Source: Echiichthys vipera
Taxonomy: Eukaryota; Chordata; Actinopteri; Perciformes; Trachinidae
Assembly: GCA_963691815.1 (NCBI GenBank)
Contig: OY829647.1
Coordinates: 16,846,794 to 16,910,793, forward strand
Direction of reading: 5' to 3'
DNA: 64,000 nt
Shown: positions 1 to 13,384 of the stretch, piece after piece
Position numbering within the stretch: position 1 is the first letter of the stretch
How the letters are laid out: each line of letters opens with the position of its first letter
Translations under genes and position numbers: made by a program
Notes under the pieces: generated by a model
Told to the model about the DNA's origin: nothing
Databases searched by the model: none
Seen by the model: only the letters and a program-made list of their open reading frames with translations

Positions 1-482
1 CACTGTTTATTTGCTAAAGGCACTTTAGGCTGAACTTTTGCTTCAGACCTATTGTTTTCAAAATGGTCCTAACTTGTAAGTTTTAATTACTGATGAATCG
101 TTTAAGGTTGTCACAAAGTATCAAGGAACTTTGATACAATACTAGTATTCAAAAAAGGATAATCGACACCTCGATGACAAAAAGAAAAAAAAGTCCTTGG
201 CACACAAAATAGGATAATTTGTTGTTTTTTTGTCAACCTGCACACAGTGCTGGTAAAAAAGTCACAGAACACATACCAACATGGTTGTAATAAATGTTTT
301 CCCCACCTTGTAGACCTACGCATTCTTTATGTCTTTATTATTGCTTTTAGTTTTGTTTATTTTTGCTTCACTTGTTCACTTTGCTGGAGAGAATTCAGCC
401 ACAGACTGAGGACCAGTTGATTTTCTTCCTCAATGTTTTATCTATGCAGCCTTGGGTTGTAGATCTGTTTTTTTTTCATCAT

Positions 483-572
483 CTGACACTTATTCTACCT
501 GTACTAACACACAAACATCCTGACACTTAATCTACCTGTACTAACACACTAACATCCTGACACTTATTCTTC
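483..572. repeat. 37-bp tandem repeat, about 2.4 copies
   Basis: Copies start at 483, 520 and 557, each beginning CTGACACTTA; the first two differ by only a couple of bases and the third is partial. It sits just upstream of a LINE-like 3' tail and may be part of the same element. Confidence 0.75.
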
Positions 573-589
573 TTTTACACTTTATTCTT

Positions 590-701
590 GTGACAGGTTA
601 AAATGTTTTTGTATAGTTTCACTGTCGTTATTTGCTGCTCTGTGTGCCCTGAATTGCCCCCCGGGGACAAATAAAGTTTTTTGAATTGAATTGAATTGAA
701 G
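590..701 (+). mobile_element. LINE-type 3' tail ending in (GAATT)n
   Basis: The segment reads TGAATTGCCCCCCGGGGACA, then AATAAAG, then repeated TTGAATTGAATTGAA. A short GC palindrome, an AATAAA-like box and a short tandem repeat tail are the usual 3' end of fish non-LTR retrotransposons. Only the tail survives; the clade (Rex1/CR1 or L2-like) is uncertain. Confidence 0.5.
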
Positions 702-2278
702 TACTTTCAATTCCATAATTAATGTGGATTGTATGGTTTTAAACACATATTATCAAAAAAGTACTTTGATACTTTTGAGAACCTTAGATAATATAGACAT
801 TTCTTTTATTGATCAACCCATTTAGTCTAAAAAGACAAAAATAGAAAGTAGAGCCTTGAGTCCATGGTTATATCTTCGAATTGCGTGTTTGTGAATTGGT
901 GGAATTTCTTCTTAATAATCAATTTAAAAAAAATAAAAAAATTGATAAATTGATCATTTACCCAATTTAACCACAGAAATTGTCCACACTCATGATAAGT
1001 CATGTAAAACATCCGAGGAGATGTAAATAATGAAAACACAAAAAATATGGTTCCATGTTGCATATTAGCTCATACACTGTTTTGTAACACCTGGTGCTTC
1101 TTCAGATAATAGCCTCAAGGATTTACCTCATGGTTTGTTTTGGTCAAATTAGTCACTGGGCTTTATTTTTTCATATAAAGAAAAAAATAAAGTTGGATGC
1201 AGTTCACTGGGAGTTTACAGGGCTATACAATTTTGTGTCAGTGATCCTACACGTCACTGCATAATCGTATATTCTAATAATAGGCTCTAAACAACAATAA
1301 AGGATCTGTATGTGAATTATATTTAGTTGATTTTTCAAAGTTGGTAAAAATTCAACAGTAATATTTTTCGACAAATAAAGCCCAGTATGTGCACACATCT
1401 TTATGTTTAAATGTATATGTTAGAAGCTTATGGCTTATTTTGTTCTTATTCTTATTCTTCTTATTCTCTTATTTTGACCAAGACAAACAGAGGACAGGAA
1501 AGAGAAGGATGAAGAATGTTCATATTGCAAAAGGAGAAAGGATTAATTGTCTTTTTTTTAGTCACACATTCTTGTTCGCAATGCTTTGTGAGGGAGCTCC
1601 CTGTTGAGATAACGAGGCACCAGCTTCAATAAGCCCATGAAAACGACATGTTGTGCTGCTTCGCAAGGGAAAACAGGTGTAGACAATAGTAACCGTATAA
1701 AGCAGAAGAACAGGGACACTGGGGCCTGTTTTATTGCTGAGCTTGTGCTCCTTTTCAGAGTTGACTGATAAAAGGCACATTTAGAAGTTGGAGGGGCGTG
1801 TAATGATAATGGAAAGACTTGTCTAAAAAGCAGTGTGACAAGAGACAAGAGAGGAGTTACGGCAAGACAACTGACATTCATGTGCGCAGAATTAACTTTT
1901 ACACCACTTACGGTCATTTTCATTGTAGTGCGCATGTGTATTTGTAACAAAAAAGGCTCAAATCCCACATTCTGTCACATTCTCCGGCTGCTGCCAATGG
2001 AGCAAGTCCAGGATTTGTCTCTTGGTGGCATTGTGGATTAGATTCTTGGACGGATCGTTTTAGCTCCGGGTGAGACAAGTCAATGCTCACAAATCTAAAC
2101 TGAGCTCTTCCACATTTGCATTCTCCGACTCATAGGACCGAATGAACTATCTTATTAGGATGCGCCTCTTTGTTGAAGCACGACTTAGAGGAGGTGTGTG
2201 ACAGCCGGTTATCTTCCTCCTTCACAACACAACAGCTTCAACACTGAGAAGACCTGCTGTATTATACTCCTTACTCTT

Positions 2279-2337
2279 CTATGCAATTTCCCAGCTTTGG
2301 ATCAATAAAGTATTTCTATACTATTCTATTCTATATG
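2279..2337 (+). mobile_element. LINE-type 3' tail ending in (TATTC)n
   Basis: GGATCAATAAAGTATTTCTA followed by degenerate CTATTCTATTCTATA repeats. It has the same architecture as the tails at 590-701 and 15300-15396 but a different terminal repeat unit. No coding remnant is visible upstream. Confidence 0.5.
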
Positions 2338-4695
2338 CTGCACAAACAATGCACTCTACAGTTGCTATATTCCTCACCGCTATATTTTAGTCTAAACTTC
2401 ACTGTCTCAACAGTTGGGTATTGGCTGACACTGCAGGCTTGAAATGGCTGCATGTGAACTGTGTTTCTAGGGCAGACTTTCCATTAATAAAAAAGGGGTG
2501 AGAACATGACAGAGTGCACAAGGGGTTAAGGCGTGGCAGACAGAAAAAAAGACAGACAGGCAAATATCTAGACGCAGGCGATAAATCCAGAGGGAGCTTC
2601 ACTGACAGTGGATGAAGGAGGCAGCTTTGTAGACAGATGTAGCTCTGAGTGCGTAAGCAACAAGGCCTTGGAGGGGCGTGTTGTTGCAGCGTCGTGATGC
2701 TGCATATTTTTGGAGAGTGGGTCGGGTAGAGGGGATTACTTGATGATGCGAGCGCTGCTTTTCTTGTCAGGTCCCCGTTTTGATCGGTGGACTGTGAACA
2801 GAGTGGCGGCTGTGAAGTGCCATGAATAAATGGCCGTTGAGACGTTGACGCTGGGACTCATAGACAGCTGGCTGACTCAGTTTTGGATGCAAGCCCCATG
2901 CGAACAGCTTTACAAATGTTGATTGAGTCGTTGAAGGATTACAGGTGCTGAGCGGCCTGGTGTTTATTGTTTACTCAGCCGGAGAGAGGGAGGGAGGGAG
3001 GGAGCAAAGAGCAGAGTAGTTACACAATGCCTCAGAAAAGGCTCTGTCATCCATGCATTTTCAGATTTTTTCAAGAAATGATCAACACAATCTAGAAAAA
3101 TAATATAATATCAACTCAGTTGCCATTCTTTGTAGCTTAAACAAATCTAATGGGAAGGCTGAAACATGCTTCTCTGGACCTCACATAAGCGAAGGGCTTG
3201 TGGGTTGGCTTACATGGCTCTTTTTATTATACTTCTATGTACAATCTGTGCAATGTTTATATTTTTTATTTCTCTCATTCAAACCTGCCTTTCGACAAGT
3301 AATGGATCTACCGGTCAGCTTTTGACGTGCAGGTGTGTGCAACAGTATTCTAATTTACTCATGGGCCCCATGAACAGTGCATTTGGCGAGCGCCTTCCAC
3401 TTGAGTACAAGATACAGCTTGTTGCACTTATACTGTACATTGTGAATTTTGAATTTAAACAAATGTTTACAGATTAAATGTTAATTTCCCCCCAATGTTT
3501 AAATAGTAGTTTAGAGTCCAGGCAGAACATACTCAATAAACTGGAAGCTGAGTATAAATGTCATCTCATATCATATTTGTTAGAGACATAAACTCAAGAT
3601 GCCTCTCCTCTCTACCTCTCCTCTTCTATACCTAGTCATGTGTGACTGTGAGAGAAGGAGGAAGAGCTAAGAATAGAGAAAAGGGGGCCCAATGCTGTGA
3701 TGCTGCCTCTACCCACGTTGCTCAGCTTCTTGGTGTGCCTTTACTGAAGTCGGCAGGCATTCAATCGGTTTTCGCTGATATCTGTTTGTGCAGGCTCTGC
3801 TTAAACTGAGCACAATTCAAACTGTAGCTATTGCTATACAAGTTGTTTTATTTTTCATCGGTGCAGAAATAGAGCTAGAGATCTGTCTTTCACCCTGCGT
3901 ATGTTCGCTAACAACATGATCAGAATGTCTGGGCTGGAACATGCAGGCATTTAATCAGAAACTGTCACTTTTCCATGTCATGCCAAAGGGAGGCCTTTTG
4001 AAGCTCTTCCACCGACAGACAGGGAAGAGAGTCAGATTTTTTTTTTTTCATGTAATCTTTTAGATGGATGTAGGAGACCGAACAAAAGACAAGATCTACT
4101 GGCTGAGAAAAGGGTCGAGGTGCGGAGATGAGAGGAACTGATGGAGGGTTTGATAGCTGAACAAGATTGAGTAATATCTGATGATACTGTCCTCAAAAGA
4201 CAGACATCACAAGAAATCATGTCATGCAGATGGCTTTGCTCAGAGGGTATGATAATTATATTTTCAAAGAGGGAGAGGGACATGATGAAATAAAGTAGAA
4301 GAACAAAAATATTTATTGAATCAGAAAGTCTGTGTGATGCTACTCATCAACAGAGTTGATTTCCTATATCGAGGAGGAAATCCTTACAGGTTCAGATCTT
4401 GTTGGCAAAGTAATTCATTTATATAAAGCACCATACACCAGTAACAATATGTGTTGGAGGTAGAGCTGTGTATTTTGGGGGTCAGAACTCGGAGAAGCAG
4501 CTCGCCATTGCATTGTGAGTGGCTTATCCAACGTTCCACCATACACTCAGGGGACTAATAAAGTTATGTTTCAAAAACAATTGGACAAGGGTGTTGCTGA
4601 GCAAAACTCAGAGAAACAGCTTGTCACTAAACCGATAAAAGCTGGTTCACCTTTAAGGTAGGTGCAGTGAGCCTCAGCTGAAGTTGTTGTTAGCT

Positions 4696-4850
4696 TCTTT
4701 TATTTAAAAAAAAAAAATGTTTATTTGGGGCATGTCAGTTAGATAAATCATCATCACACATTATCTTGGTTTACAATTCACATGACCGAAAGGGAAAGCG
4801 GGGGAAGCCAAAGCTTATCTAGTCCCGCCCTGTTACATACAAAATACGTT
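4696..4850 (-). mobile_element. Dispersed repeat resembling a LINE 3' UTR, antisense
   Basis: Read on the - strand it contains GGGACTAGATAAGCTTTGGC and ends in AATAAACA before a T-run. This resembles, from memory, the 3' untranslated segment of fish non-LTR retrotransposons. It lies just downstream of the 151-codon - strand frame and could be the 3' end of the same unit. The family is not identified. Confidence 0.35.
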
Positions 4851-4965
4851 AACTTCATCATACTATTTTTCTTATGTCCTTTGACATAACATGTTTCAAT
4901 AGCAGGTTATAGTCAGAGCTGCTGTCCAGCTCTAGACAGACAAACAGACACAGTGTCCATATTAG

Positions 4966-5421
4966 TCAATCATGAGTGAGCAACAGTCCCGTCTTGATGC
5001 CTGTCATGCCATCTCTCTCTTCTGCAGCTTTCTCTGTGCTTAAGTCCACCATATCCTCCCGAGTTGTGGCTATATCCGCTCGCATCCTTGCCACATACTC
5101 GCAGATTTCGGAGATGTCAGAGTGCATCCCGACCACAGCACTCCAAATTGTGGCGTTGTCTGCCCTCACACTGGTCTGTTCAGCGGTGATCTTTCTCAGC
5201 TCCCGGTGTTGCATGAACATTCCCCATCCACAGGCGAGCATTCCAGTTGTCATGAACGTGAATATGTACACATCCTCAACATCCTCCACATCCAGTGCCG
5301 CAAGGCACACAACTCCCCACTTTCCCCATCCATCCAGGATGTATCCGGCCAGAAAGGTCCCGTCCAGGCTTGTTGAGAACATTCTGTCAATCGCATTCAA
5401 TGACCAGCTTAGTAGCTCCAT
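4966..5421 (-). CDS. Unidentified 151-residue protein, one membrane segment plus coiled coil
   Basis: This is a complete frame from ATG (5421 on the - strand) to a stop at 4966, longer than the other frames in this AT-rich region. I do not recognise it. The N-terminal 45 residues are Trp/Leu/Gly-rich, followed by an acidic DVEDVEDV motif at about 44-51, a hydrophobic stretch at about 51-71 (likely one membrane helix), then a charged, helix-favouring region at about 72-137 that could be a coiled coil. On the - strand a TATATATAA lies about 130 bases upstream of the ATG, and an AATAAA occurs about 240 bases past the stop, next to a LINE-like repeat. It may be a transposon-borne or retrocopied gene. 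Overlapping open frames on the + strand (4976-5494) weaken the case, since the whole segment is simply poor in stops. Confidence 0.3.
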   Translation of the reverse strand: MELLSWSLNAIDRMFSTSLDGTFLAGYILDGWGKWGVVCLAALDVEDVEDVYIFTFMTTGMLACGWGMFMQHRELRKITAEQTSVRADNATIWSAVVGMHSDISEICEYVARMRADIATTREDMVDLSTEKAAEERDGMTGIKTGLLLTHD

Positions 5422-5552
5422 CGTGGACCGATTGATTCTCCTTAGTGTCTCGATTTACAGGACCCAGCTGAATTCTTCAGTAGTGTCTGTGTGATCTCTC
5501 ACAGTGTACCAGCTTGCCGTAGTATCTTTCATCTGCACATTCTTGCAGATGT

Positions 5553-5565
5553 TATATATATAAAG
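5553..5565 (-). promoter_or_regulatory. Possible TATA box for the 151-residue frame
   Basis: On the - strand the sequence reads TTTATATATATAAC. If used, transcription would start near 5525, about 100 bases before the ATG at 5421. AT-rich DNA makes such motifs common, so this is suggestive only. Confidence 0.2.
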
Positions 5566-5569
5566 AGTA

Positions 5570-8500
5570 AAATAAATCGTAAGAAAGCCAAAACAAAACT
5601 AAAGAAAAAAAGAAAACATCCTGCTAATTGAAGTTGGTTACCGAGCTAGCTACCTAGTTGAAAGAAAGGGTAAAGTTGTTATACTTTTGTAAGGTAACCA
5701 TTAAATCTGTAATGTTAAAATCTGATTCTGTCTTTCTGCTATTTGACAACCTTTTTACAGTGCGATTAGCAGGTGGCAGCTGTTTGACATCCCCAGTGGC
5801 TTTATTTGCTAACACTTTCAAAGTGTCAATGAATCTGTCTCTGTTTGACCCTCAGTGGGGGAAACTTGTCAATTAATTAGCTGTAACTGGAGACTTGGGA
5901 GTGGGTTTGGAGAGAAGGCAGCTGCCAAGTTGAGGAAAAAATTGCCCCTCCACAGGAACAACACAAGCTCAGTGGGGAAGTTATCGGTGCAGTGTTTGGG
6001 TGACTTTTAAAAAATATTTCTAACAAAGCAGAGGAACAGGTTACAGCGAGACAGAGGAAAGGCTGAGAGGTAGAGCAAACTTCTCATGGCGGTATATTAG
6101 AAGGTGAGGAAAAGAGAAAAAGATGACATGTAACCGAGCTCTGCTGCCACATTTAGGCCTAAGTGGAGGGATGTGTGTGGGCTTATATTACTGAGATTTA
6201 TGTGTGTAAGATGAGGTGCAATTGCTTCTTGAAATAAGTGTCACAGGTTCTGGTTGGATGAAGAGCTGAGATGATCAGAAAAATAATCTGCAACTATTTT
6301 GATGATGATCGTTGTTCAAGCAAAAACGCCCAGCTTCTTCAGTTCCAGCTTCTTTGTTTTGATATTCTTGTAATTGTAATGTCTTTGGGAAAATATTTTC
6401 TGACTTTAAGACTATAATGTCCATAATTGAGAATATGACCTCCAGATCAATCAATAATGAAAAAAATGATTTGTTGGGACCTTAGTTTCCTGTAAAATCT
6501 AATGCAACCCAACACAACACAGCTCAGTCCTGAACTCTACCTTTACAAAGACCATAATGATCAGTTTTGTAGGGCTGCCCCCTGGAAGTTGGCGAGTCGA
6601 ATCATTCATCCGTGACCCCCCCCCCCCCATTCGACTTTAAAGTCTTCAAGTCAAGTCATCGCTTTTGTGTCAGCGTGTATTACATTATATTGTTATATTC
6701 TATAAGGGCGTGGGCGCTGAACAGTGTTTCCCACAGGTGGCCTATAGGTTTGAATGGTAAGGATGTGGCAAAGGAGTCACATCCACAACGAATGAAAAAC
6801 GAAACCGGCTCTGTCAAGACAGATTGCCGGGGTTACAGCATCACTGTAGACCCCTGACGCAGGACAGACCCTGTTGATAGCCATCCGTCTCCAGAGAGCA
6901 TTGAGTCCACAGGTCCAGAAAGTGGCGATTGAGAGTGAGGTGTGGACCGGATCTCAAGTTTTTCTTCTTTTCTCTTAGATGAGACAGTTCATAGAGCATA
7001 ATTAGATAGACTTGGACTAAGTGAAAATCAGCTTGATTCACTGCTCATATAATCTTGTAAAGTTGTGATGATAATGAATGAGATGGTTGCTCAGTGATTT
7101 TTGCTAATAATCTAAAAGACTTGATGAAGAGTGGAAAACTAGGACCAGCTGACTATAACGGGGCCTTGTATGCTCACCCAATGTAGAGTGCAAATCAGGT
7201 TCTCCGAGTAGGAAAATAATATAGTGAGTTAAAAGATGGGAATCTGCAGCGCCACAAAAATATGCAGCTAAAGCAAGGTTATGTTGTTCACTATGTTTTC
7301 TTTACATAATAATACATAGTTTGTGTGCTGTGCAAGACATTAATGCACAAATACTTAAAAATCATTAATTAATCTTTGATCAGTACAGACTTTACCGGAA
7401 TCTACACTATAGTGACATTTTTCAAATCTTTTCTACTGATACTGGTTGTAAGATATATGATAGTGTTTATTCAGCATTATTCCGTAATTGCCGCACATGT
7501 GTTGAGTTTGTCTCCACTTGAATCACTGAAATGTCACAATAGTATCTGCGGCTGTGTTGAAAAAACAGATCTACTCCAAAATCACAAAAATACTTTTTTT
7601 AAATTTGAATTTCCATTATATTGCCATGCAAACTCTGAAGGACTCAAAAATACCAAACAAATGGAAAAAGAACATTTTAAGAACAGTAAAATAGCAGCAT
7701 GTTGTAGCCTTACATGTATATGGGTCGGAGCAGATGTTTTATGGATGTTCGTTGGTTGGTGATCAGCACGTGGGTCGACGTGTCATAAGATCAAATAAAT
7801 AAAATTAATTCAACAACATGACACGGCCAGGCACAGAGGGATTGCTCACAGGCAGTGTAAGGACGCCTTATGGAGGACTACAGAGGTCTTAAACAAACAA
7901 AGTGGATAGCCGATCTTTCGTAACGACTGGTCTCATGAGACCTAAGCGCCATATGCGTGCTATCAAAACCTGAGAGCCGATGAATGCTCAGATTTTCCCA
8001 CCAGCTAAGTAGAACAAACCAAAATGTCTTATAATAAGGATATAAAAACAAACAAGTATCACATTTCAGCCTTTTTCAGAAAGGCCGGTGAAAAAAATAG
8101 GGCAAAACATTACCATCTGAGGCTGAGGAGAGCGTGTTACTGACTCTGTATGGAGTGTGCCGTTTAGATAAAAAGGGGAAACATATTGTATCAGAGTGAG
8201 TTTTAATACCCTTTAGAGAAGAAAAATAACAGGCTGGAAACCTGTAGTATCTAACATGGACTTTTGTGCCATATTTTTCATGAGACATACTGTAGGTTGA
8301 CATGCACATATAGTGGTGGTCCAGGCTGTAAAGACCCCTCTATTGCTGTAGCAAGGGACACGTCACTTTGCTGCTAAATTAAGTCCAGAGCAGGAGATAT
8401 AACCTCAGTGGAATAAATGGCTTCAATGAAGTAATGAAGACCCTGGGGGAGGGATGGATGGATCCTGCCTCAATCCTGCGTTTTCTTCATCCCTGTGCCT

Positions 8501-8800
8501 CTGAGTGTGTACGTTTAGTTGTGTATATTCGCATGTGCGTGTATTGCACTGGTGTAGTCATGTGTATGCGTGTGCGCGCTCACAGTTCTGTGTGTGTCAG
8601 TCAGTTTATTTGCCTCTGATGAAGAGACCATGTAATATTATTTAGAGAGCTGAGGCAGCCTCAGTACGACAATAGAGATCTATAGTGCGTCTCATTATAA
8701 GTGCAATTAGCAGAGAGAGGATTCTTGACCAGACTAAAGTACACTTAATGAAACACCCAAGACCCTCTTCAATAAACTAGTAATTTCTTTCCTGCCATTC
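5570..8800. other. Non-coding sequence, nothing recognised
   Basis: No convincing gene or transposon was seen. There is a C homopolymer of about 14 near 6617-6630, flanked by otherwise ordinary AT-rich DNA. The open frame of 128 codons at 7376-7762 has no recognisable domain and the composition of random AT-rich sequence. Confidence 0.55.
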
Positions 8801-9000
8801 NNNNNNNNNNNNNNNNNNNNNNNNNNNNNNNNNNNNNNNNNNNNNNNNNNNNNNNNNNNNNNNNNNNNNNNNNNNNNNNNNNNNNNNNNNNNNNNNNNNN
8901 NNNNNNNNNNNNNNNNNNNNNNNNNNNNNNNNNNNNNNNNNNNNNNNNNNNNNNNNNNNNNNNNNNNNNNNNNNNNNNNNNNNNNNNNNNNNNNNNNNNN
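8801..9000. other. Assembly gap (200 N)
   Basis: Exactly 200 undetermined bases. The round size suggests a scaffolding placeholder, so the true length is unknown. Apparent reading frames through it are artefacts. Confidence 0.98.
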
Positions 9001-9049
9001 AAAAACAAACAGCCACGTTGTTGCGGAGGGTGTCGTTCTCCTTCATTAT

Positions 9050-9235
9050 GGTGAAAATGGGAGTTTATTTGTAGTCAATCTCAAAATAACCGTCCTGCTG
9101 CCGTTAATACTCACATGACCACCAAATGTGTGTTAGTGCACCGCTGAAAATAGTCCCCAACAAAAGCTCTATTTGTTTGCTAAAAACTCGAGTACCCATC
9201 TGTTTTTGGAAATGACCCACCACTTTTTTTTTATT
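9050..9235 (+). repeat. Dispersed fish repeat, fragment
   Basis: It contains CGCTGAAAATAGTCCCCAAC and then an AAAACTCGAGTACCCATCT-like segment. A related motif (CTGCTGAAAATAGTCCCCAG) occurs in the opposite orientation near 48780-48805, so it is a repeat within this window as well as one I remember from other fish genomes. Class unknown. Confidence 0.4.
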
Positions 9236-12200
9236 ACAGATGAAATTAGATAATCATTAATGATTTTAAAAGATTTCCCTCCACAGTAGGAACAAATGGA
9301 CACAGTGCTGAGAGCCACGGATAAGGCAGGAAAGTTGGAAAGTATTGAGAGACGTTGTAAGTCCTTGTTCAGATCGACTTTAGCCCTGCATGGGAAAAAA
9401 AGGCGCTCTCATTCATTTGAATGTGGACAGTTTAGAGAAGCAGCTGGGCGCCAACACACAGGGCTCCAACAAGAAAACACAGGGTCCTCCAGCAATAAAA
9501 GCTGAATGTTCGGCTCAAGTTTTACCGTAACGCAACATAATCTGATGAGAGATAAAATGAATACAGCCAAAATAATTTTCTCGAGTTATAAAATTCTGTC
9601 TAAGAGTATTATGAATGGCTGTATAGTATTTTGACTGGATGATATTTCAGGGCTGCTGCATTTGTTTGTGTTGGTCTTTTCACAGGTTTTTAACAGCAGT
9701 ATAATATATTTGTATTCAACTCTGACTATGACGGCATAGTAGAGAGTCAGTATACTGTATTGTGCAGCAAACATTGAACTCACAGTGACAGTCGACTTTG
9801 AGAGAGTGAATTGAATAATTACAGAGGATGTAAATAGAACTTGTGTTGGCTTCCAGTACTCCTGCAGGGGAGTCATTATAGCTGCGTGATGTCTGATTAC
9901 CTGGCTGAACACAACCTCACACAGCTCTGACTGACAAATGTCATTCACCAAAAACATCAGCAGTCTTGTGGTGCAGGTGATTTAAAAAATTGGGAGTATT
10001 AAAGTGTCTATGGGATTCACTCCCCCCTGGTGAGGGCTAAACTCTCTTCATCTTAAACTTATTTTGTCACAGCTACAGATACAACAGAATGTTTTGCATA
10101 AACCCAGAAGAGCCTTCGGGAAAGTCAACAAAATGCAAACATTAAAAGTAATTTTCTTTTCTTCTGCTATTATTGTACGCAAAGGTCACCTGTGTTAACA
10201 GTTGAATACCAGCTTCTTACGGTGTTTTCAAAGCTCCTCTGGACACTGAGATGTGTAAGATGGTTGTATTTTAAAGGACCACACATCATTTTATGCTAAC
10301 ACCAGATACGGCCCTTATTTTGTCCCTCTTTTAAATAAAGAAAAGAAACAGTTGAAGCTTTATTTTCCAAATGTTCACATATCAGTCTCTAGTGAGTAAA
10401 ATATAGTACAGTACCGCTGCTCTGGCTTCTCTCCAGTCATATCAAGACTTTTTAAAAGAAAGTTCTTTCTTTCTCACCGTTGTCAGGTCACATTGTTCGC
10501 ATATATTGAAGTTATAGTAGTGTGAAATGCCTTTTAAAATGTATTAAAGCACATTATGATTTGTTTTTATTTATAAATCAAGTTGGATGTGGTGTGGGCT
10601 TTAGTGGAGATACCACTCTTACCTGTAACTGACCATCCACTGAATGTAAATAGACTCCTTAATAGATATGCCTGTCAGCTCTTGTTATCCACAATGCCTT
10701 TCAAATGCTATACAGCGCAGCCCACCACATCAGGTCTCTGGGGATATAGTAGAGCCTGATAATGATGGCCTACGTGTATTTTAAATAGCGTGGCAGATTC
10801 TGTTTTTAATATCTCTCAGGCTGCTGCTTCGAGCCCCTGCAGTATAAACACTATAGTCTGTAATCCCCGGCAGTATTCAGGAAAAAAAACCCACATCTGA
10901 CCGGAAAAAAGTCCACACATATTCATTACTGTGGGGGGACGAGTTGATCGAGGCACATGGTTCAGGCTTGATTGATCATGTGGAATCTTTATTGGCAGAT
11001 CGGGATGTGTGCAGTCACGCGTCTCAAGCAGCTCCTGTTATTCTATTGGTGGCTGGTGCCATTTGACAGACTTCTGTGATCAATGCTTGTTGTTAAGTGT
11101 GATATGACTGATGCCTCCGTCTTATTCTCAGGCTCAAGCTCATCCCAGAGCATGCACATGAACCCGATTGTATGTGTGTGTATATGTTAGTTAAGGTCAC
11201 ACACACTTCTTCTCATTGGAAAAACAGAAACCCTTTAAGCATTAAGAGGGCTCAGATGTCTGACCCGAACAGTGCTTGACCTGCAGAGCATACATTCAAA
11301 CCATTTGCACGGCCAGCTCTGTGTACATGCATGTGTGTCTTTATGGGAGCACCGTGCAGAAGGATATAGTCACCCCTGATGTAAATTACAGGATACAAGC
11401 GATGCACACATGTGGGTGTTTTGTGTAGCTGTTCAGCGCCACTTATCCATGTTTTCCCCGTGCTGCATATGTTATTGTAATTGCTGTTTAAGTGCTGTAA
11501 TGGGCACACAAGAGCACATGAATTCATATGTCAGCTTTGATTCATTGACTGTTTACTTTTGTTCTATTATACTGTGAGAATGACCCCCTCTTGACACCCT
11601 CCATTTAAATTTTATTAATTGTGGGCTGTTAATGACATTGAAAATATTGTATGTTGGTCTGATAGCAGCTCCTTCTCAGCCTTTTTGCTGGCTGGTTGCT
11701 CCCTCCATCGTGTTATTTTCTGTTTATCTGCCTGTAGCCCTTTAGGAGATTCATTTTTAATGTGAGGTACACTAAAAGGCGGAGCATGGACCATCTCTAT
11801 CTGCAGGAGTGCATTAACTTCCCTCGTATGTGTGTTCGTGGGTGTGCTTGCACATGTTTGTGCGAAGGCACTGTAACAAGCGTTTTATTTTCGTCAGCGA
11901 GAGTCAGCGCAGCAATATGCGCCAGCTTAGATAAAAGTAAATTGTGTATTATTAGGAGAGGACACACACTGCATGTAGTGCACTGCATGACTTAATGCGA
12001 GTGTGCGACTTGTGTGTATCTTCCTGTCCATCAGGGTGTTATGTGGAGGCATATTTGAATTGTTACTATGGAAACCGAGCACTGCTGTTATACAGAAACA
12101 CATATCCGAATGGGTCTCGCTCTGCTCCCTCATTCACTGTCATACTTCTTGCATTTAAAAAAAATATATTTTCTTCTTCTTCTTCTGCCTTTCCTCTTTG

Positions 12201-13384
12201 TTCCCTACAGCGTCTCTTCTCAGTAGATTCATCAGCCCTTTAGCAGAATTTCCTTCCTCCATCTCTCAACACACTGTGGATTGACATCGTTTCCTTCTTC
12301 CTTGCTTAGGGTTCTTTAACCTCCTCCCCACCCTTGACTCTTCTTTTCTCATCCTGTGCTAATCATGTCCTCTTTTAATCTTTCTTTCTTCAGCTGCGTT
12401 GCCCTTCCACACCTCCTTCCCTCACTCCCTCCCTTTCTTTTTTGTTTCTTATTGCTGTTCCTTCCTCCACCTCCATCTCTTTTGTGTATGTCTCTATTTA
12501 TTCTCTCCCCCACTCTTCTCTCTCCTCTTCTCTCTGCTGCCGTCCTCCCACTCGTTTCCTCCTCCTCTCTCTCTCTCTCTCTCTCTCCACTGTGGCGCCC
12601 CCATGGAAGATTCAGCTCGTTTACAATTTGCATGTGCACCTGCAATTAAGCTTGACAAACCTCTGGTAATTAGACCTTTTAGACAAACTGTTTTTACTTG
12701 GAGATCACATTTCATCCCCTCTTTTGATTTTCTACACTGTTAGGACCTTTTCTCTTTCCCCTCACCCTATTTCACAGATTACTTCTCTCTTTCTCATGCT
12801 GTTTTTTTTTTTTTTTACCTAGATTTCAGTTCGCTTTTCTTTCTTTAGTGTTTGGTGCTGTATCAGCTCCTCAACACACGGGTAGCTTGATAAATTAAAG
12901 ATTAGCAAAGGTGTGTGAGTGAGTTTCTCTGCCCTTCATTTATCCCTCACCTAAAGTGCTGCTCTGTGCTTAATTTATAATATGAGCATGAACATAGACT
13001 CATTAAGATTTCACGTCTTTATCTATGCAGAAAATATGCCCAAATTTGCCTCATGGCACACTCCCATACATGCACATACAGTAAGAAACTGCAATTTTCC
13101 CATCAGGCTATGACTAATTGTGTTTCCCTTTACTGTCACCTCCCTCTGCTTACATGCTTCACTCCACCTCTCTCTCTCTTTCTTTTATCCCTCCATACTC
13201 TACTTCACTGCTAATAGAGGAGCAGTAAATAATAGCAATAATAGTAAATAATAGGTTGACTTCAAAGAGCAGTGAGGGATCTCAGAGGATTGGAGGGAGC
13301 AACTGAAAACAGGTTTTAAGGTAAAGGGGAGAAAAGCAATGAAAGTATTGTGGCAGGGCGAGAGGAGGGGAGAGAAGGAGAGAC

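Larger units (their letters stand above)
1..4695. other. Intergenic or 5' intronic sequence, no gene recognised
   Basis: AT-rich sequence with no open frame that I recognise. It holds a 37-bp tandem repeat and two LINE-type 3' tails (listed separately), and a run of GGGA repeats near 2988-3003. It lies upstream of the first grin2b coding exon; whether it is inside a 5'-UTR intron or outside the gene cannot be told, because no 5'-UTR exon or promoter was recognised. Confidence 0.6.

Noticed and set aside
8769..9046. Open frames running through 8801-9000
   Set aside because: The frames consist almost entirely of undetermined bases in an assembly gap.
12349..12743. Several overlapping frames rich in Ser/Leu/Phe or Arg/Glu
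   Set aside because: They come from a pyrimidine-rich tract; no domain, and both strands are equally open.
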